Shown: piece after piece, positions 56,523-64,000 of the stretch | How the letters are laid out: the number at the start of each line of letters is the position of its first letter | Numbering within the stretch: position 1 is the first letter of the stretch | NCBI RefSeq assembly: GCF_002836735.1 | Contig: NZ_PJAS01000052.1 | Location: forward strand, 62,001 to 126,000 | DNA from: Psychrobacter sp. 4Bb | GTDB taxonomy: Bacteria > Pseudomonadota > Gammaproteobacteria > Pseudomonadales > Moraxellaceae | Direction: 5' to 3' | DNA: 64,000 nucleotides | The notes under the pieces: generated by a model | Database searches by the model: none | The model's input: the letters and a program-made list of their open reading frames with translations, nothing else | What the model was told of the DNA's origin: nothing | Made by a program: the position numbers and the translations under genes

Positions 56523-57548
56523 ATGGCTAATACTTCTACTGATGCTGTAAATACAAATAAAAAAGATGGCTCAGCTCCTATAAAAAACGATGCACGCGAT
56601 GCTGCATTAAAAGCCGCTGCTCAGCGACCACCCTATGACGCGAGTGCATTGGGCAATACCAGTACGCGCGACTTGGTACCAGCTATGCCAACTCACCTGT
56701 CAGCGCCAGGGGTAAATTTGGGTGCGTATATCAATACTGTCCATCAAATTCCTATTTTGACGCCAGTGCAAGAGCAAGAGCTGGCACATCGCTATTATGA
56801 TGAAGGTGATGTCGAAGCCGCTCGTCTACTGGTAATGTCGCATCTACGTTTTGTAATTCATATCGCACGTAGCTACTCGGGCTATGGATTGCCGCAAGCA
56901 GATTTAATCCAAGAAGGTAACTTAGGATTAATGAAAGCAGTCAAACGTTTTGACCCAAATAAAGGCGTACGTTTGGTATCGTTTGCCGTGCATTGGATCA
57001 AAGCTGAAATTCATGAGTTTGTGATTCGCAACTGGCGTATCGTCAAGGTTGCGACCACCAAGGCTCATCGTAAACTGTTCTTTAACTTGCGTAGCCTTAA
57101 GAAGACCAATAATCAGCTGACACTAGAAGAAGCGGACGCTATCGCTAATGACTTAAATGTTACGCGCAAGCAAGTGTTAGAGATGGAATCACGTCTAACC
57201 TCTTATGATGCTTCGTTTGAGGCGCAGTCAAGCGACGATGATGATGGTCGTTACGCCCCTCAGCTATTTTTGGAAGACGGTATCGATCCAGCTGAACAGT
57301 TAGAAGAAGCGGATTGGGAAGAAAACAACTCATCAGCACTCATCGCTGCTATGGGTACCTTAGATGATCGTTCGCGTGATATCGTCGAACAGCGTTGGTT
57401 ATCTGAGCAAAAATCTACACTGCATGAGTTAGCAGCAGTTTACTCTATCTCAGCTGAACGCGTCCGTCAGATTGAGAAAAATGCCATGGACAAAATCCGT
57501 GATGCGATGACCATTGATAGTGTGATTCTGCCAGATGATATCCAGTAG
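56523..57548 (+). CDS. rpoH: RNA polymerase heat-shock sigma factor RpoH (sigma-32)
   Basis: 341 aa from the ATG at 56523 (AAGG 8 nt upstream; an upstream TTG extension is unlikely). Region 2 has LIQEGNLGLMKAVKRFDPNK and VRLVSFAVHWIKAEIHEFVIRNW. The RpoH box is HRKLFFNLRS. Region 4 is the helix-turn-helix STLHELAAVYSISAERVRQI. It has a longer N-terminal tail (about 60 residues) than the E. coli protein. RpoH directs heat-shock genes. In E. coli a leader RNA thermometer controls it; I did not attempt to fold the short leader here. Confidence 0.95.
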   Translation: MANTSTDAVNTNKKDGSAPIKNDARDAALKAAAQRPPYDASALGNTSTRDLVPAMPTHLSAPGVNLGAYINTVHQIPILTPVQEQELAHRYYDEGDVEAARLLVMSHLRFVIHIARSYSGYGLPQADLIQEGNLGLMKAVKRFDPNKGVRLVSFAVHWIKAEIHEFVIRNWRIVKVATTKAHRKLFFNLRSLKKTNNQLTLEEADAIANDLNVTRKQVLEMESRLTSYDASFEAQSSDDDDGRYAPQLFLEDGIDPAEQLEEADWEENNSSALIAAMGTLDDRSRDIVEQRWLSEQKSTLHELAAVYSISAERVRQIEKNAMDKIRDAMTIDSVILPDDIQ

Positions 57549-57572
57549 CCTTAAGATGATACGAGTTGTTCA

Positions 57573-57947
57573 ATGTTAAATTGGATCGGTATTGCAGCAG
57601 TCAATATGGCTATTGCTGTTGCTTTGGGCGCGTTTGGGGCGCATGGTCTAGAAGGTCATGTCAGTCTTCAACAGCTTGAATGGTGGCATACGGCAACGCT
57701 GTATTTGTTCGTACATGCGCTTGGACTACTGCTTGTTGGCTTACTGATTCGTTTGAAATATATTACTCAGACAACCGCTTGGTTACTACAAATTGGCATT
57801 ATTATTTTCGCTGGTAGCTTATATGCCATGACGCTTGGTGCACCGCGCTGGTTCGGTGCGATTACGCCTATTGGCGGCGTTCTTATGATTGCAGGTTGGC
57901 TATGGCTAGCCACTTATGCCTTTCGATTGAAGGACTCAGTTAACTGA
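57573..57947 (+). CDS. DUF423 family membrane protein
   Basis: A 124-aa inner-membrane protein with four hydrophobic helices. It has the family start NMAIAVALGAFGAHGL, then WWHTATLYLFVHALGLL, GIIIFAGSLYAMTLG and TPIGGVLMIAGWLWLA. DUF423 (YgdD-like) has no established function. It lies 24 bp after rpoH and may be co-transcribed. Confidence 0.88.
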   Translation: MLNWIGIAAVNMAIAVALGAFGAHGLEGHVSLQQLEWWHTATLYLFVHALGLLLVGLLIRLKYITQTTAWLLQIGIIIFAGSLYAMTLGAPRWFGAITPIGGVLMIAGWLWLATYAFRLKDSVN

Positions 57948-58073
57948 GCTGTTTAATAGAATAGTTATTGTTAGCTCTTTGCATCAGCTGCAACAAACTA
58001 TCAGTAATAAAGCAAAAGATACGCAGTGAATAGCAGATGAACAGGAATTTCCAAATATTAGGGAGTATTTAAT

Positions 58074-58274
58074 ATGAGCACCATTACTGTCAATGGTAAA
58101 AGTTTGCAAACCACTCATCAGACTGTACAACTGGTTATCAATGAGCTTGGTCTTAGTCAGGGTCGTTACGCTGTAGAAGTCGACGGCGATCTGATGCCAA
58201 AAAGCGAGCTTGCTCAACTACGTATTGTAGAAGGTATGAATATAGAAGTAGTACAAGCCGTCGGCGGTGGTTAA
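58074..58274 (+). CDS. thiS: Sulfur carrier protein ThiS
   Basis: A 66-aa ubiquitin-like protein whose C-terminal Gly-Gly (ending AVGGG) is adenylated by ThiF and thiocarboxylated to donate sulfur to thiazole synthase ThiG. It begins MSTITVNGKSLQTTHQTVQL and contains RYAVEVDGDLMPKSE, the family pattern. TTAGGGAG is the ribosome site. In many bacteria thiS and thiG are adjacent; here thiG lies at 32.6 kb. A terminator follows, so it is transcribed alone or with the preceding DUF423 gene. Confidence 0.94.
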   Translation: MSTITVNGKSLQTTHQTVQLVINELGLSQGRYAVEVDGDLMPKSELAQLRIVEGMNIEVVQAVGGG

Positions 58275-58351
58275 TAATGTTTAGATAGATAAGCTTGAGC
58301 TGATAGCTAGTTCATTTTCATTCTAAGTTTACTAACTAAGTTTACTAATGC

Positions 58352-58393
58352 TAAAAAAGACCTCAACGTATTACATGTTAGAGGTCTTTTTTT
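58352..58393 (+). terminator. Terminator of thiS
   Basis: AAAAAAGACCTC pairs with GAGGTCTTTTTTT, with an inner AAC/GTT pairing, and ends in T7. Confidence 0.85.
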
Positions 58394-58494
58394 ACGTCAA
58401 TTACAAACTAATGCAGTAGCTACTTATAAATTTTTTATTCTCTTAGTCTACTTTCACTATCTTGTAACGATAATGTTCAAAGTTTAGACTCGAA

Positions 58495-58875
58495 CTATGC
58501 GGCTGGTACTGCTTCTGCAGGGGTTAGATCCTGATAGCGACTATCGCGTCCTGCACCCTGAGTCTTTTTGCGCTCTTGACGGGTTTTGTACTTACGTACT
58601 TGTCTATCTAGCTTGTCTGCCATTTCATTAATGGCTTTATACATATCATCTTCATACGCTTGGACAAACATTTCTTGACCCGAGACACGCATAATTGCTT
58701 CAGCTTTATGGCTCTTTTTACCGCCGTCACTAGTACCGCTATTGTCTAACGATAAAATCACTTGAATACTTTGTATCTGATCGAAGTGACGCTCTACTTT
58801 TTCAAGCTTCTCGCGTACTGCTGTGTCCATAGCTTCTGTAACGCTGATATGATGACCACTGATAGAAACATTCAT
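58495..58875 (-). CDS. hpf: Ribosome hibernation promoting factor HPF (short form)
   Basis: A 126-aa ribosome-associated protein of the HPF/YfiA family that inactivates ribosomes in stationary phase. It starts MNVSISGHHISVTEAMDTAV. It has the beta-alpha-beta-beta-beta-alpha core with KSHKAEAIMRVSGQEMFVQA, then DDMYKAINEMADKLDRQVRKYK, and a short basic tail. It lacks the long-form C-terminal dimerisation domain. It lies downstream of rpoN on the same strand, the common rpoN-hpf neighbourhood of proteobacteria, across a 359-bp gap. Confidence 0.94.
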   Translation of the reverse strand: MNVSISGHHISVTEAMDTAVREKLEKVERHFDQIQSIQVILSLDNSGTSDGGKKSHKAEAIMRVSGQEMFVQAYEDDMYKAINEMADKLDRQVRKYKTRQERKKTQGAGRDSRYQDLTPAEAVPAA

Positions 58876-59234
58876 ATTGTTGTCCTTTTATTTGTAACTT
58901 ACAATCAACAGATGAGGTAGCATTCTTGCTTTTGTCATCCTGCCTTACCACTAACTACTCCAATGCCTCTAGTAATGTGTCGACGTATCCTTTTATCGTC
59001 TCCTTTATTAGTTGTAAATAAATACTATAAATCGGCACTTGGTTTTCGTTGTTGGTATGACTCTAATTTGTCATGAAAATCGCCCAGTAGCAAGCCATTA
59101 AATTGTAATTAAGTGTAACAATACCTATTATTTCTACTTGGTTTCTATATAATCAAAAAATTTTATTTTTTATATCTGTATTGCACTATACAGACAGGTA
59201 GCCATTAACCTTATATAAAGATAAGCTTAGATAA
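58876..59234. other. Intergenic region between rpoN and hpf
   Basis: 359 bp, AT-rich. A 6-bp stem CTGTAT / ATACAG near 59177-59194 lacks a T-run. The length suggests hpf has its own promoter, but I could not pick it out. Confidence 0.4.
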
Positions 59235-60878
59235 TTAGTATTTCTGTTTGCGCTGAGTAGACGAGCCAATATTCATTGCTTCACGATATTTGGCGACGGT
59301 TCTTCTGGCTATATCGATACCATCTGCTAACAGCTCATCTTTGATACGACTGTCTGATAATGGTTTTTTAGGATCTTCGTCAGCGATGAGCTTTTTAATC
59401 ATGGCACTGATAGCGGTCGATGAGATATCTCCATCAGCGCTACTTACGTGAGATGAAAAGAAGTGTTTCAAAGAAAACAACCCTTGCGGCGTCAAGATGG
59501 TTTTACTGGTGGTAAGGCGTGAGACCGTAGACTCATGCAAGTCAACTTCTTCAGCAATGGCCTTTAGTATCAGAGGTTGCATGGCGGTTGCACCATGCTG
59601 CAGGAACTCTTGTTGATAGCGTACAATGCTAGTCGCTACTTTGAGCAGGTTTTGATTACGCTCTTCGATACTACGAATAAACAGTCGAGCATCGGTAAGG
59701 TTTTCGCGCAGATATTGATTGTCAGGGCTGTCATCGCCGCGCTTGACCAAATTGGCATATTCTTGGTTTACGCGTAGTTTTGGTAGGGTGTCTGGATTGA
59801 GGCGTACATACCAGCCATCCTCTTTTACTTCAGAGTTACTTGTCGCCTTATTGTTTCTAACAGGTGTGACCAGCACATCTGGAATATCGTAGCTCTCAGG
59901 CGGCTGGGCATAGTCGGGCTGGCTAGACTGAAACAATAGCCCTGGTGAAGCATTTAAGGTACGTAGTAGCGTAAGCGCAGGTGTGATGTATTCTGGTGCA
60001 AGCCCTGTACGTTCAGTCAGTGCTTTGATGTTATTACTGACTAAATGCTCGCTCGCTGATAATAGCGCTTGAGCTTCTTGTAGGTATTCGGTGTGGGCAT
60101 CTAGTTTGGATAGCTGAATCGATAAGCACTCACTTAAATGACGCGCCCCTACGCCAACGGGATCACAGGACTGAATAATACGTAATACCGTCAAGACTTC
60201 TTCTTTTTCAACGCGCTCATCCCATTGATAGAAACTTGCCATCGTATCAAAGCTCTGCAGTAGCTCATCTATATCAATTCGAATAAAGCCCATATCATCC
60301 ATGGAGTCTATTAAATATTCTGCAATCAGCGTATCGGCCTCTGATAAACGCTTAAAGTTCAGCTGCCAGCGCACATGATCTTGAATGGTGGACGAAGTAC
60401 CGCCTTGGTAACTATCAAAATCTTCATCACCCCTACTATTGCCAGAGCCCGTTGCGGTAGAAGCATAGTTACCCGTGTCAAAGCTATCGGCATCTAAACT
60501 GCCGTAGCTATCTACATCTATTGCACTATCATCGATATTAGGCTGTTGTAATTTATCCAAACTATCACTGAAGCTATCGCTACTATCGCCACTGTACTCT
60601 ATACTGGTAGTAGGTACTGAGTCGAATGAGTCACTGCTACTTTGATTCCAGCTATCAAGCGTCAACGGCTCGTTCCATTCCTCTATTTCATCGTCACCAC
60701 TGTCGTATTCGTCATCATTTTCGATACGTTCAAGTAATGGATTACTATCTAGCTTTGCCTGAACCTCTTGTGCGAGCTCAAGACTAGAGAGCTGCAGCAA
60801 TTTTATGGCTTGCTGCATTTGCGGGGTTAGCTTTTGTGAGTTGCTCAGCGTGGTCGCCAATCCGAACGACATACTCAT
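59235..60878 (-). CDS. rpoN: RNA polymerase sigma-54 factor RpoN
   Basis: 547 aa from the ATG at 60878 (MSMSFGLATTLSNSQKLTPQ). The open frame extends 35 codons upstream with unrelated sequence. Region I is the Gln/Leu-rich AIKLLQLSSLELAQEVQ that contacts enhancer-binding proteins. An acidic Ser/Asp-rich region II is at about 45-165. Then come the core-binding domain, a helix-turn-helix (EEVDLHESTVSRLTT) and the RpoN box IARRTVAKYRE near the C-terminus. It serves the sigma-54 promoter of pilA at 5.7 kb. Confidence 0.96.
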   Translation of the reverse strand: MSMSFGLATTLSNSQKLTPQMQQAIKLLQLSSLELAQEVQAKLDSNPLLERIENDDEYDSGDDEIEEWNEPLTLDSWNQSSSDSFDSVPTTSIEYSGDSSDSFSDSLDKLQQPNIDDSAIDVDSYGSLDADSFDTGNYASTATGSGNSRGDEDFDSYQGGTSSTIQDHVRWQLNFKRLSEADTLIAEYLIDSMDDMGFIRIDIDELLQSFDTMASFYQWDERVEKEEVLTVLRIIQSCDPVGVGARHLSECLSIQLSKLDAHTEYLQEAQALLSASEHLVSNNIKALTERTGLAPEYITPALTLLRTLNASPGLLFQSSQPDYAQPPESYDIPDVLVTPVRNNKATSNSEVKEDGWYVRLNPDTLPKLRVNQEYANLVKRGDDSPDNQYLRENLTDARLFIRSIEERNQNLLKVATSIVRYQQEFLQHGATAMQPLILKAIAEEVDLHESTVSRLTTSKTILTPQGLFSLKHFFSSHVSSADGDISSTAISAMIKKLIADEDPKKPLSDSRIKDELLADGIDIARRTVAKYREAMNIGSSTQRKQKY

Positions 60879-61165
60879 GGGCGGCTTATTGCACTCCGAT
60901 CTTAGTGATATTGTGTTTATTCTGTCAGTAAAGGTAACGAGATAAATCTTATCAGGACATGACGATAGCATTTTTTGCCACAATTTTGCTATGATAATTT
61001 ATGTTTTGTCCGGATACGTTTGGTTTGCTATCGCTAGTAAACTATCATCTTGGCAAGGATGAGCAACCCATAAATACGAGCAGTCTGCTCATTACCGCGA
61101 AAATATTATAATAAATAAATTACGGTAAATGGCCAATACAGCTCACACCCAATAGGAATATTGTC

Positions 61166-62035
61166 ATGAATTCAAGTAACCATCAACTTAACGTCGCTGC
61201 TATTCAAATGAACAGTCAGCAGAATGTTGAGGATAATTTAGCAGATATCAAAGCCGCTATCATAGATGCACAAACTCAAGGGGCTGAGCTTGTTGTATTG
61301 CCTGAGAACTGCTGCAGCATGGGGCAGCAATCTGCTACTGCTGAGCGTTTTGACGACTTATCAGCGACGATAGCAGACTACGCCCGCACCGCTGGTATCC
61401 ATGTACTAGCAGGCTCGTTACCCTGCCATTATCGCCCTGATGGCAATGTCGTTCCTGATGGTAGATTACGCCAAGTGAGCCAGCTGTTTGCACCAGATGG
61501 TACCCGTGTCGCACGCTACGACAAGATTCATCTGTTTACCGCAACTGTGGCCGATAAGCATGGCAGCTATAACGAAGCAGCAACCTTTGAACCGGGTACG
61601 CAGACCGTAATTGCGCCACTAGCAGTAGGCGATACAGTCTATCAACTCGGCATGATGGTATGTTTTGATTTGCGCTTCCCAGCATTGGCGCAGCGTCTGC
61701 GACAAGCAGGTGCCGAACTATTGAGTGCACCTTCTGCCTTTACTTACTTGACTGGACAAGCGCACTGGTCGCTGTTATTACGGACGCGTGCTCTAGATAG
61801 TCAATGTATGGTCATCGGCGCAGCACAAGGTGGTGATCATCTTTACAAAGATGGTAGTACCCGTCAAACATGGGGACATGCAGCCATTACAGCGTTTGAT
61901 AGTAGTGTTATCGCAAGCTATGACGATAGCGAGTTGGATAAACAATATGCCATCATCATGGCGTCATTAGACAAGCAAGCGCAAGAGCAAGGCCGTCAGA
62001 AGCTGCCTATCTTTGATTGTCATCGTTTGGCGTAG
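61166..62035 (+). CDS. Nitrilase family amidohydrolase (Nit1/deaminated glutathione amidase-like)
   Basis: A 289-aa member of the carbon-nitrogen hydrolase superfamily. The catalytic triad is E47 (VVLPENCCS), K120 (RYDKIHLF) and C166 (GMMVCFDLRFP). The Cys-Phe-Asp-Leu-Arg-Phe-Pro segment and RQTWGHAAI favour the NitA/Nit1 branch, which hydrolyses deaminated glutathione in metabolite repair. It follows an intergenic region divergent from rpoN. No operon partner. The substrate is inferred. Confidence 0.9.
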   Translation: MNSSNHQLNVAAIQMNSQQNVEDNLADIKAAIIDAQTQGAELVVLPENCCSMGQQSATAERFDDLSATIADYARTAGIHVLAGSLPCHYRPDGNVVPDGRLRQVSQLFAPDGTRVARYDKIHLFTATVADKHGSYNEAATFEPGTQTVIAPLAVGDTVYQLGMMVCFDLRFPALAQRLRQAGAELLSAPSAFTYLTGQAHWSLLLRTRALDSQCMVIGAAQGGDHLYKDGSTRQTWGHAAITAFDSSVIASYDDSELDKQYAIIMASLDKQAQEQGRQKLPIFDCHRLA

Positions 62036-62068
62036 GTTAGTAAGTACGGTAAATTTCGTATTCAAATA

Positions 62069-63094
62069 CTAGTTAGGATTCTTATCATTTTGAGCATGAG
62101 TTGCTCGTGGATGGGCGCGATCATAAACCTGTGTTAATTTTGCAAAATCAACGTGGGTATAAATTTGCGTGGTGCTAATATCACTATGCCCGAGCATCTC
62201 TTGTACGGCTCGCAAGTCACCACTGCCTGACAGCATATGTGATGCAAAACAATGACGCAATAGATGTGGATACATGTTTTGTGCGATACCTGCGCGAGTA
62301 GCAGCAACTTTTAAGCGCTGTTGCACTGCCCGTGTTGATAATCTGGTGCCGAGCTTTTCACTGATGAACAATGCGCTATCCATCTGCTCTACCCATAGGT
62401 TACGATGCGGCAAGTATCGACTAATTGCTTCTGCAGCCTTTATCCCTAATGGTACTAGGCGTGTTTTATTCCCTTTACCCGTGACTCGTACCCGTAAATC
62501 AGATAAGTCTACATCTGCCATATCGAGTGCGACCAACTCTCCAACGCGCAAGCCACTACTATAGAGCAGCTCAAACATAGCTTTGTCACGTAACCATAAA
62601 CGCGCTTGCTCTGGTGTATCAGGCATTTCTTGATCGAGTAGCTGAGTCAGTAAATCGACATCAGCGATAGAAGGCAGCGGTCTAGGACTACGTTTAAGCT
62701 GATAGCCAGTGGTTGGGTTGATACGTGCTAGCGCTTCTTCAATCATCCAACCATAAAAATGCCGAATCGCAGACAACTCTTGCTGGACACTGGCAAGCGC
62801 CAACTTATCTTCATCAAGACGTTGACTGATGTGCTGGGCCAGTTGCCGTTTATCACAGCGTGTCCACGTTAGACGCTTCCCACGCAAAAATAACGCTAGT
62901 TGATTTAAACCAGCGAAATAAGCGGTCAGAGTATGCGGCGAATGGTTGCGCACAGACAATGTATTGAGCCAACGATGCACAGGTGCGAGTAACTCTCGCA
63001 ATGCAGCGTCCGACTCTATAGTGGCGGCCAGCTCAGTAGATAGCCAAGGTGCTGAGCTCGCCGCCTGAGTGTCTTTATTTGTAGACATAACCAT
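62069..63094 (-). CDS. xerC: Tyrosine recombinase XerC
   Basis: A 341-aa recombinase that, with XerD and FtsK, resolves chromosome dimers at dif. An N-terminal SAM-like core-binding domain (HTLTAYFAGLNQLALFLRGK) is followed by the catalytic domain with Arg in LLYSSGLRVGELVALD, HLLRHCFASHM (His-x-x-Arg), GHSDISTTQIYTH (His, and the nucleophilic Tyr) and VYDRAHPRA at the end. The dapF-xerC order and the ending favour XerC over XerD. It is longer than usual (about 300), with a 40-residue N-terminal extension. Confidence 0.92.
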   Translation of the reverse strand: MVMSTNKDTQAASSAPWLSTELAATIESDAALRELLAPVHRWLNTLSVRNHSPHTLTAYFAGLNQLALFLRGKRLTWTRCDKRQLAQHISQRLDEDKLALASVQQELSAIRHFYGWMIEEALARINPTTGYQLKRSPRPLPSIADVDLLTQLLDQEMPDTPEQARLWLRDKAMFELLYSSGLRVGELVALDMADVDLSDLRVRVTGKGNKTRLVPLGIKAAEAISRYLPHRNLWVEQMDSALFISEKLGTRLSTRAVQQRLKVAATRAGIAQNMYPHLLRHCFASHMLSGSGDLRAVQEMLGHSDISTTQIYTHVDFAKLTQVYDRAHPRATHAQNDKNPN

Positions 63095-63140
63095 ATTAGA
63101 ACCATCCTTGGCATTTATACGATCGGCCTAACAACAGTTA

Positions 63141-64000
63141 TCAGCCTTCAGCATTGAGTTTAAGGCCCGCTTGTGCCATCAGGCCATCAGGACTAAATAC
63201 GCCTTCATAGACGAAAGCGGTCGGACCCGTCATCGTAACTGAATAGCCTGGCTGCCACTTGATAATCATACTGCCACCATATAGCTGTGCGCGAATTTCC
63301 TCACCCTCATCGAGCCAACCCTCACGTATACCAACGGCTACTGCTGCACACGCGCCTGTACCACAAGCTTGCGTTTCACCCACTCCGCGCTCGTACACAC
63401 GTAGACGAATATGGCGCTGATTCATCACTTGCATAAAGCCTACATTGACGCGGTCTGGAAAGGCAGGATGCGACTCAATTGCCTTGCCTAGAGTCTCAAC
63501 CTCGGCATCGAGTACGTCATCGACTTTTATCACAGCATGCGGATTGCCCATATTGGCAACGTACAGCTGTACCGGCGTACCATTTACATCAAGATGATAG
63601 GTGTTTTGGATTTTGGTCGTCGCTCTTGGGCTAAATGGAATCTCATCTGGCTCAAATTTAGGCTTGCCCATATCGACATCTACCCAACCGTAACGATCAG
63701 TAGTCAGGGAAATAATACCGCTGGCCGTCTCAACGCGTAGACGCTGCTTAAATGACAGTTTACGTGCCTGCACAAAACGCGCGAAACAACGCGCGCCATT
63801 GCCACACTGTTCGACCTCGGTGCCATCAGTATTAAAGATACGATAACTGAAATCGACATCAGGGCGCATCGGTGGCTCAACCACGAGCAGCTGATCAAAG
63901 CCAATACCTAGATGGCGATCGCCCAATAACTGCACCAAATCCTTGGTCAAATCTAAGCGTTGGGTCACTAAATCAATGACCATGAAATCATTACCCAACC
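63141..64000 (-). CDS. dapF: Diaminopimelate epimerase DapF (start cut by window edge)
   Basis: DapF isomerises LL- to meso-diaminopimelate for lysine and peptidoglycan synthesis. The visible 286 codons begin at the conserved GLGNDF..VID segment, so roughly ten N-terminal residues lie outside the window. Catalytic cysteines are in EQCGNGARCFARF and QACGTGACAAVAV. DRHLGIGFDQLLVVEPP and FNTDGTEVEQ are also typical. xerC follows 46 bp downstream on the same strand, a classic pairing. Confidence 0.96.
   Translation of the reverse strand, partial: LGNDFMVIDLVTQRLDLTKDLVQLLGDRHLGIGFDQLLVVEPPMRPDVDFSYRIFNTDGTEVEQCGNGARCFARFVQARKLSFKQRLRVETASGIISLTTDRYGWVDVDMGKPKFEPDEIPFSPRATTKIQNTYHLDVNGTPVQLYVANMGNPHAVIKVDDVLDAEVETLGKAIESHPAFPDRVNVGFMQVMNQRHIRLRVYERGVGETQACGTGACAAVAVGIREGWLDEGEEIRAQLYGGSMIIKWQPGYSVTMTGPTAFVYEGVFSPDGLMAQAGLKLNAEG

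Overview
The window looks like a chromosomal segment of a Moraxellaceae gammaproteobacterium, most probably Psychrobacter. Pointers are the moderately AT-rich DNA, a wax ester synthase (WS/DGAT), type II secretion genes scattered among housekeeping genes, linker-rich enlarged housekeeping proteins (MutS, PldA, DsbD), and the neighbourhoods rpsU-yqeY, rpoN-hpf and dapF-xerC. The species call is an inference; no database was searched.

Layout. 1-4.4 kb: start of secA (reverse), then mutS and fdxA (forward). 4.5-14.1 kb: a reverse-strand type IV pilus block, fimU-pilV-pilW-pilX-pilY1 followed by two minor pilins. Next come the probable major pilin, preceded by a well-matched sigma-54 promoter, and a second pilin beyond its terminator. 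14.4-19.9 kb: comF, pldA, dsbD and a free-standing DsbD alpha-domain paralogue. 20.1-24.8 kb: gspG, gspF, an unrecognised protein and an AraC regulator. 25.2-25.6 kb: a tRNA operon (Pro, Arg, His in transcription order). 25.8-28.9 kb: a McrBC-type restriction pair beside the tRNAs. 29.3-48.5 kb: metabolic and transport genes (DUF4442, exported RidA, gspE, thiG, WS/DGAT, suhB, dxs, ribA, hemF, cytochrome c', mscS, gloA, carbonic anhydrase, potABC, metR). 48.5-49.4 kb: a small AT-rich island with one orphan gene made of two tandem repeats. 49.5-64 kb: crcB, tsaD, two lipoproteins, rpsU, yqeY, a BepA-like protease, a TusA-like protein, rpoH, DUF423, thiS, hpf, rpoN, a nitrilase, xerC and partial dapF.

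How parts fit together. The pilus block encodes the minor-pilin/PilY1 tip complex and the shaft pilin. RpoN, which should read the pilA promoter, is encoded at 59-61 kb. GspE, GspF and GspG belong to one type II secretion machine although their genes are dispersed. ThiS and ThiG work in the same thiazole pathway but are 25 kb apart. PotABC lacks its binding protein here.

Most unusual items: two diverged 108-bp inverted-repeat elements; a 265-bp MITE-like element with TA flanks; a five-unit TTTGGG G-quadruplex tract between gspF and gspG; the tandem-duplicated orphan gene flanked by tRNA-3'-like sequences; the stand-alone DsbD N-terminal domain; an 11-bp tandem repeat in the potA leader; and a 13-bp perfect hairpin at the predicted 5' end of suhB mRNA. 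No CRISPR array, rRNA gene, complete insertion sequence or prophage was seen.
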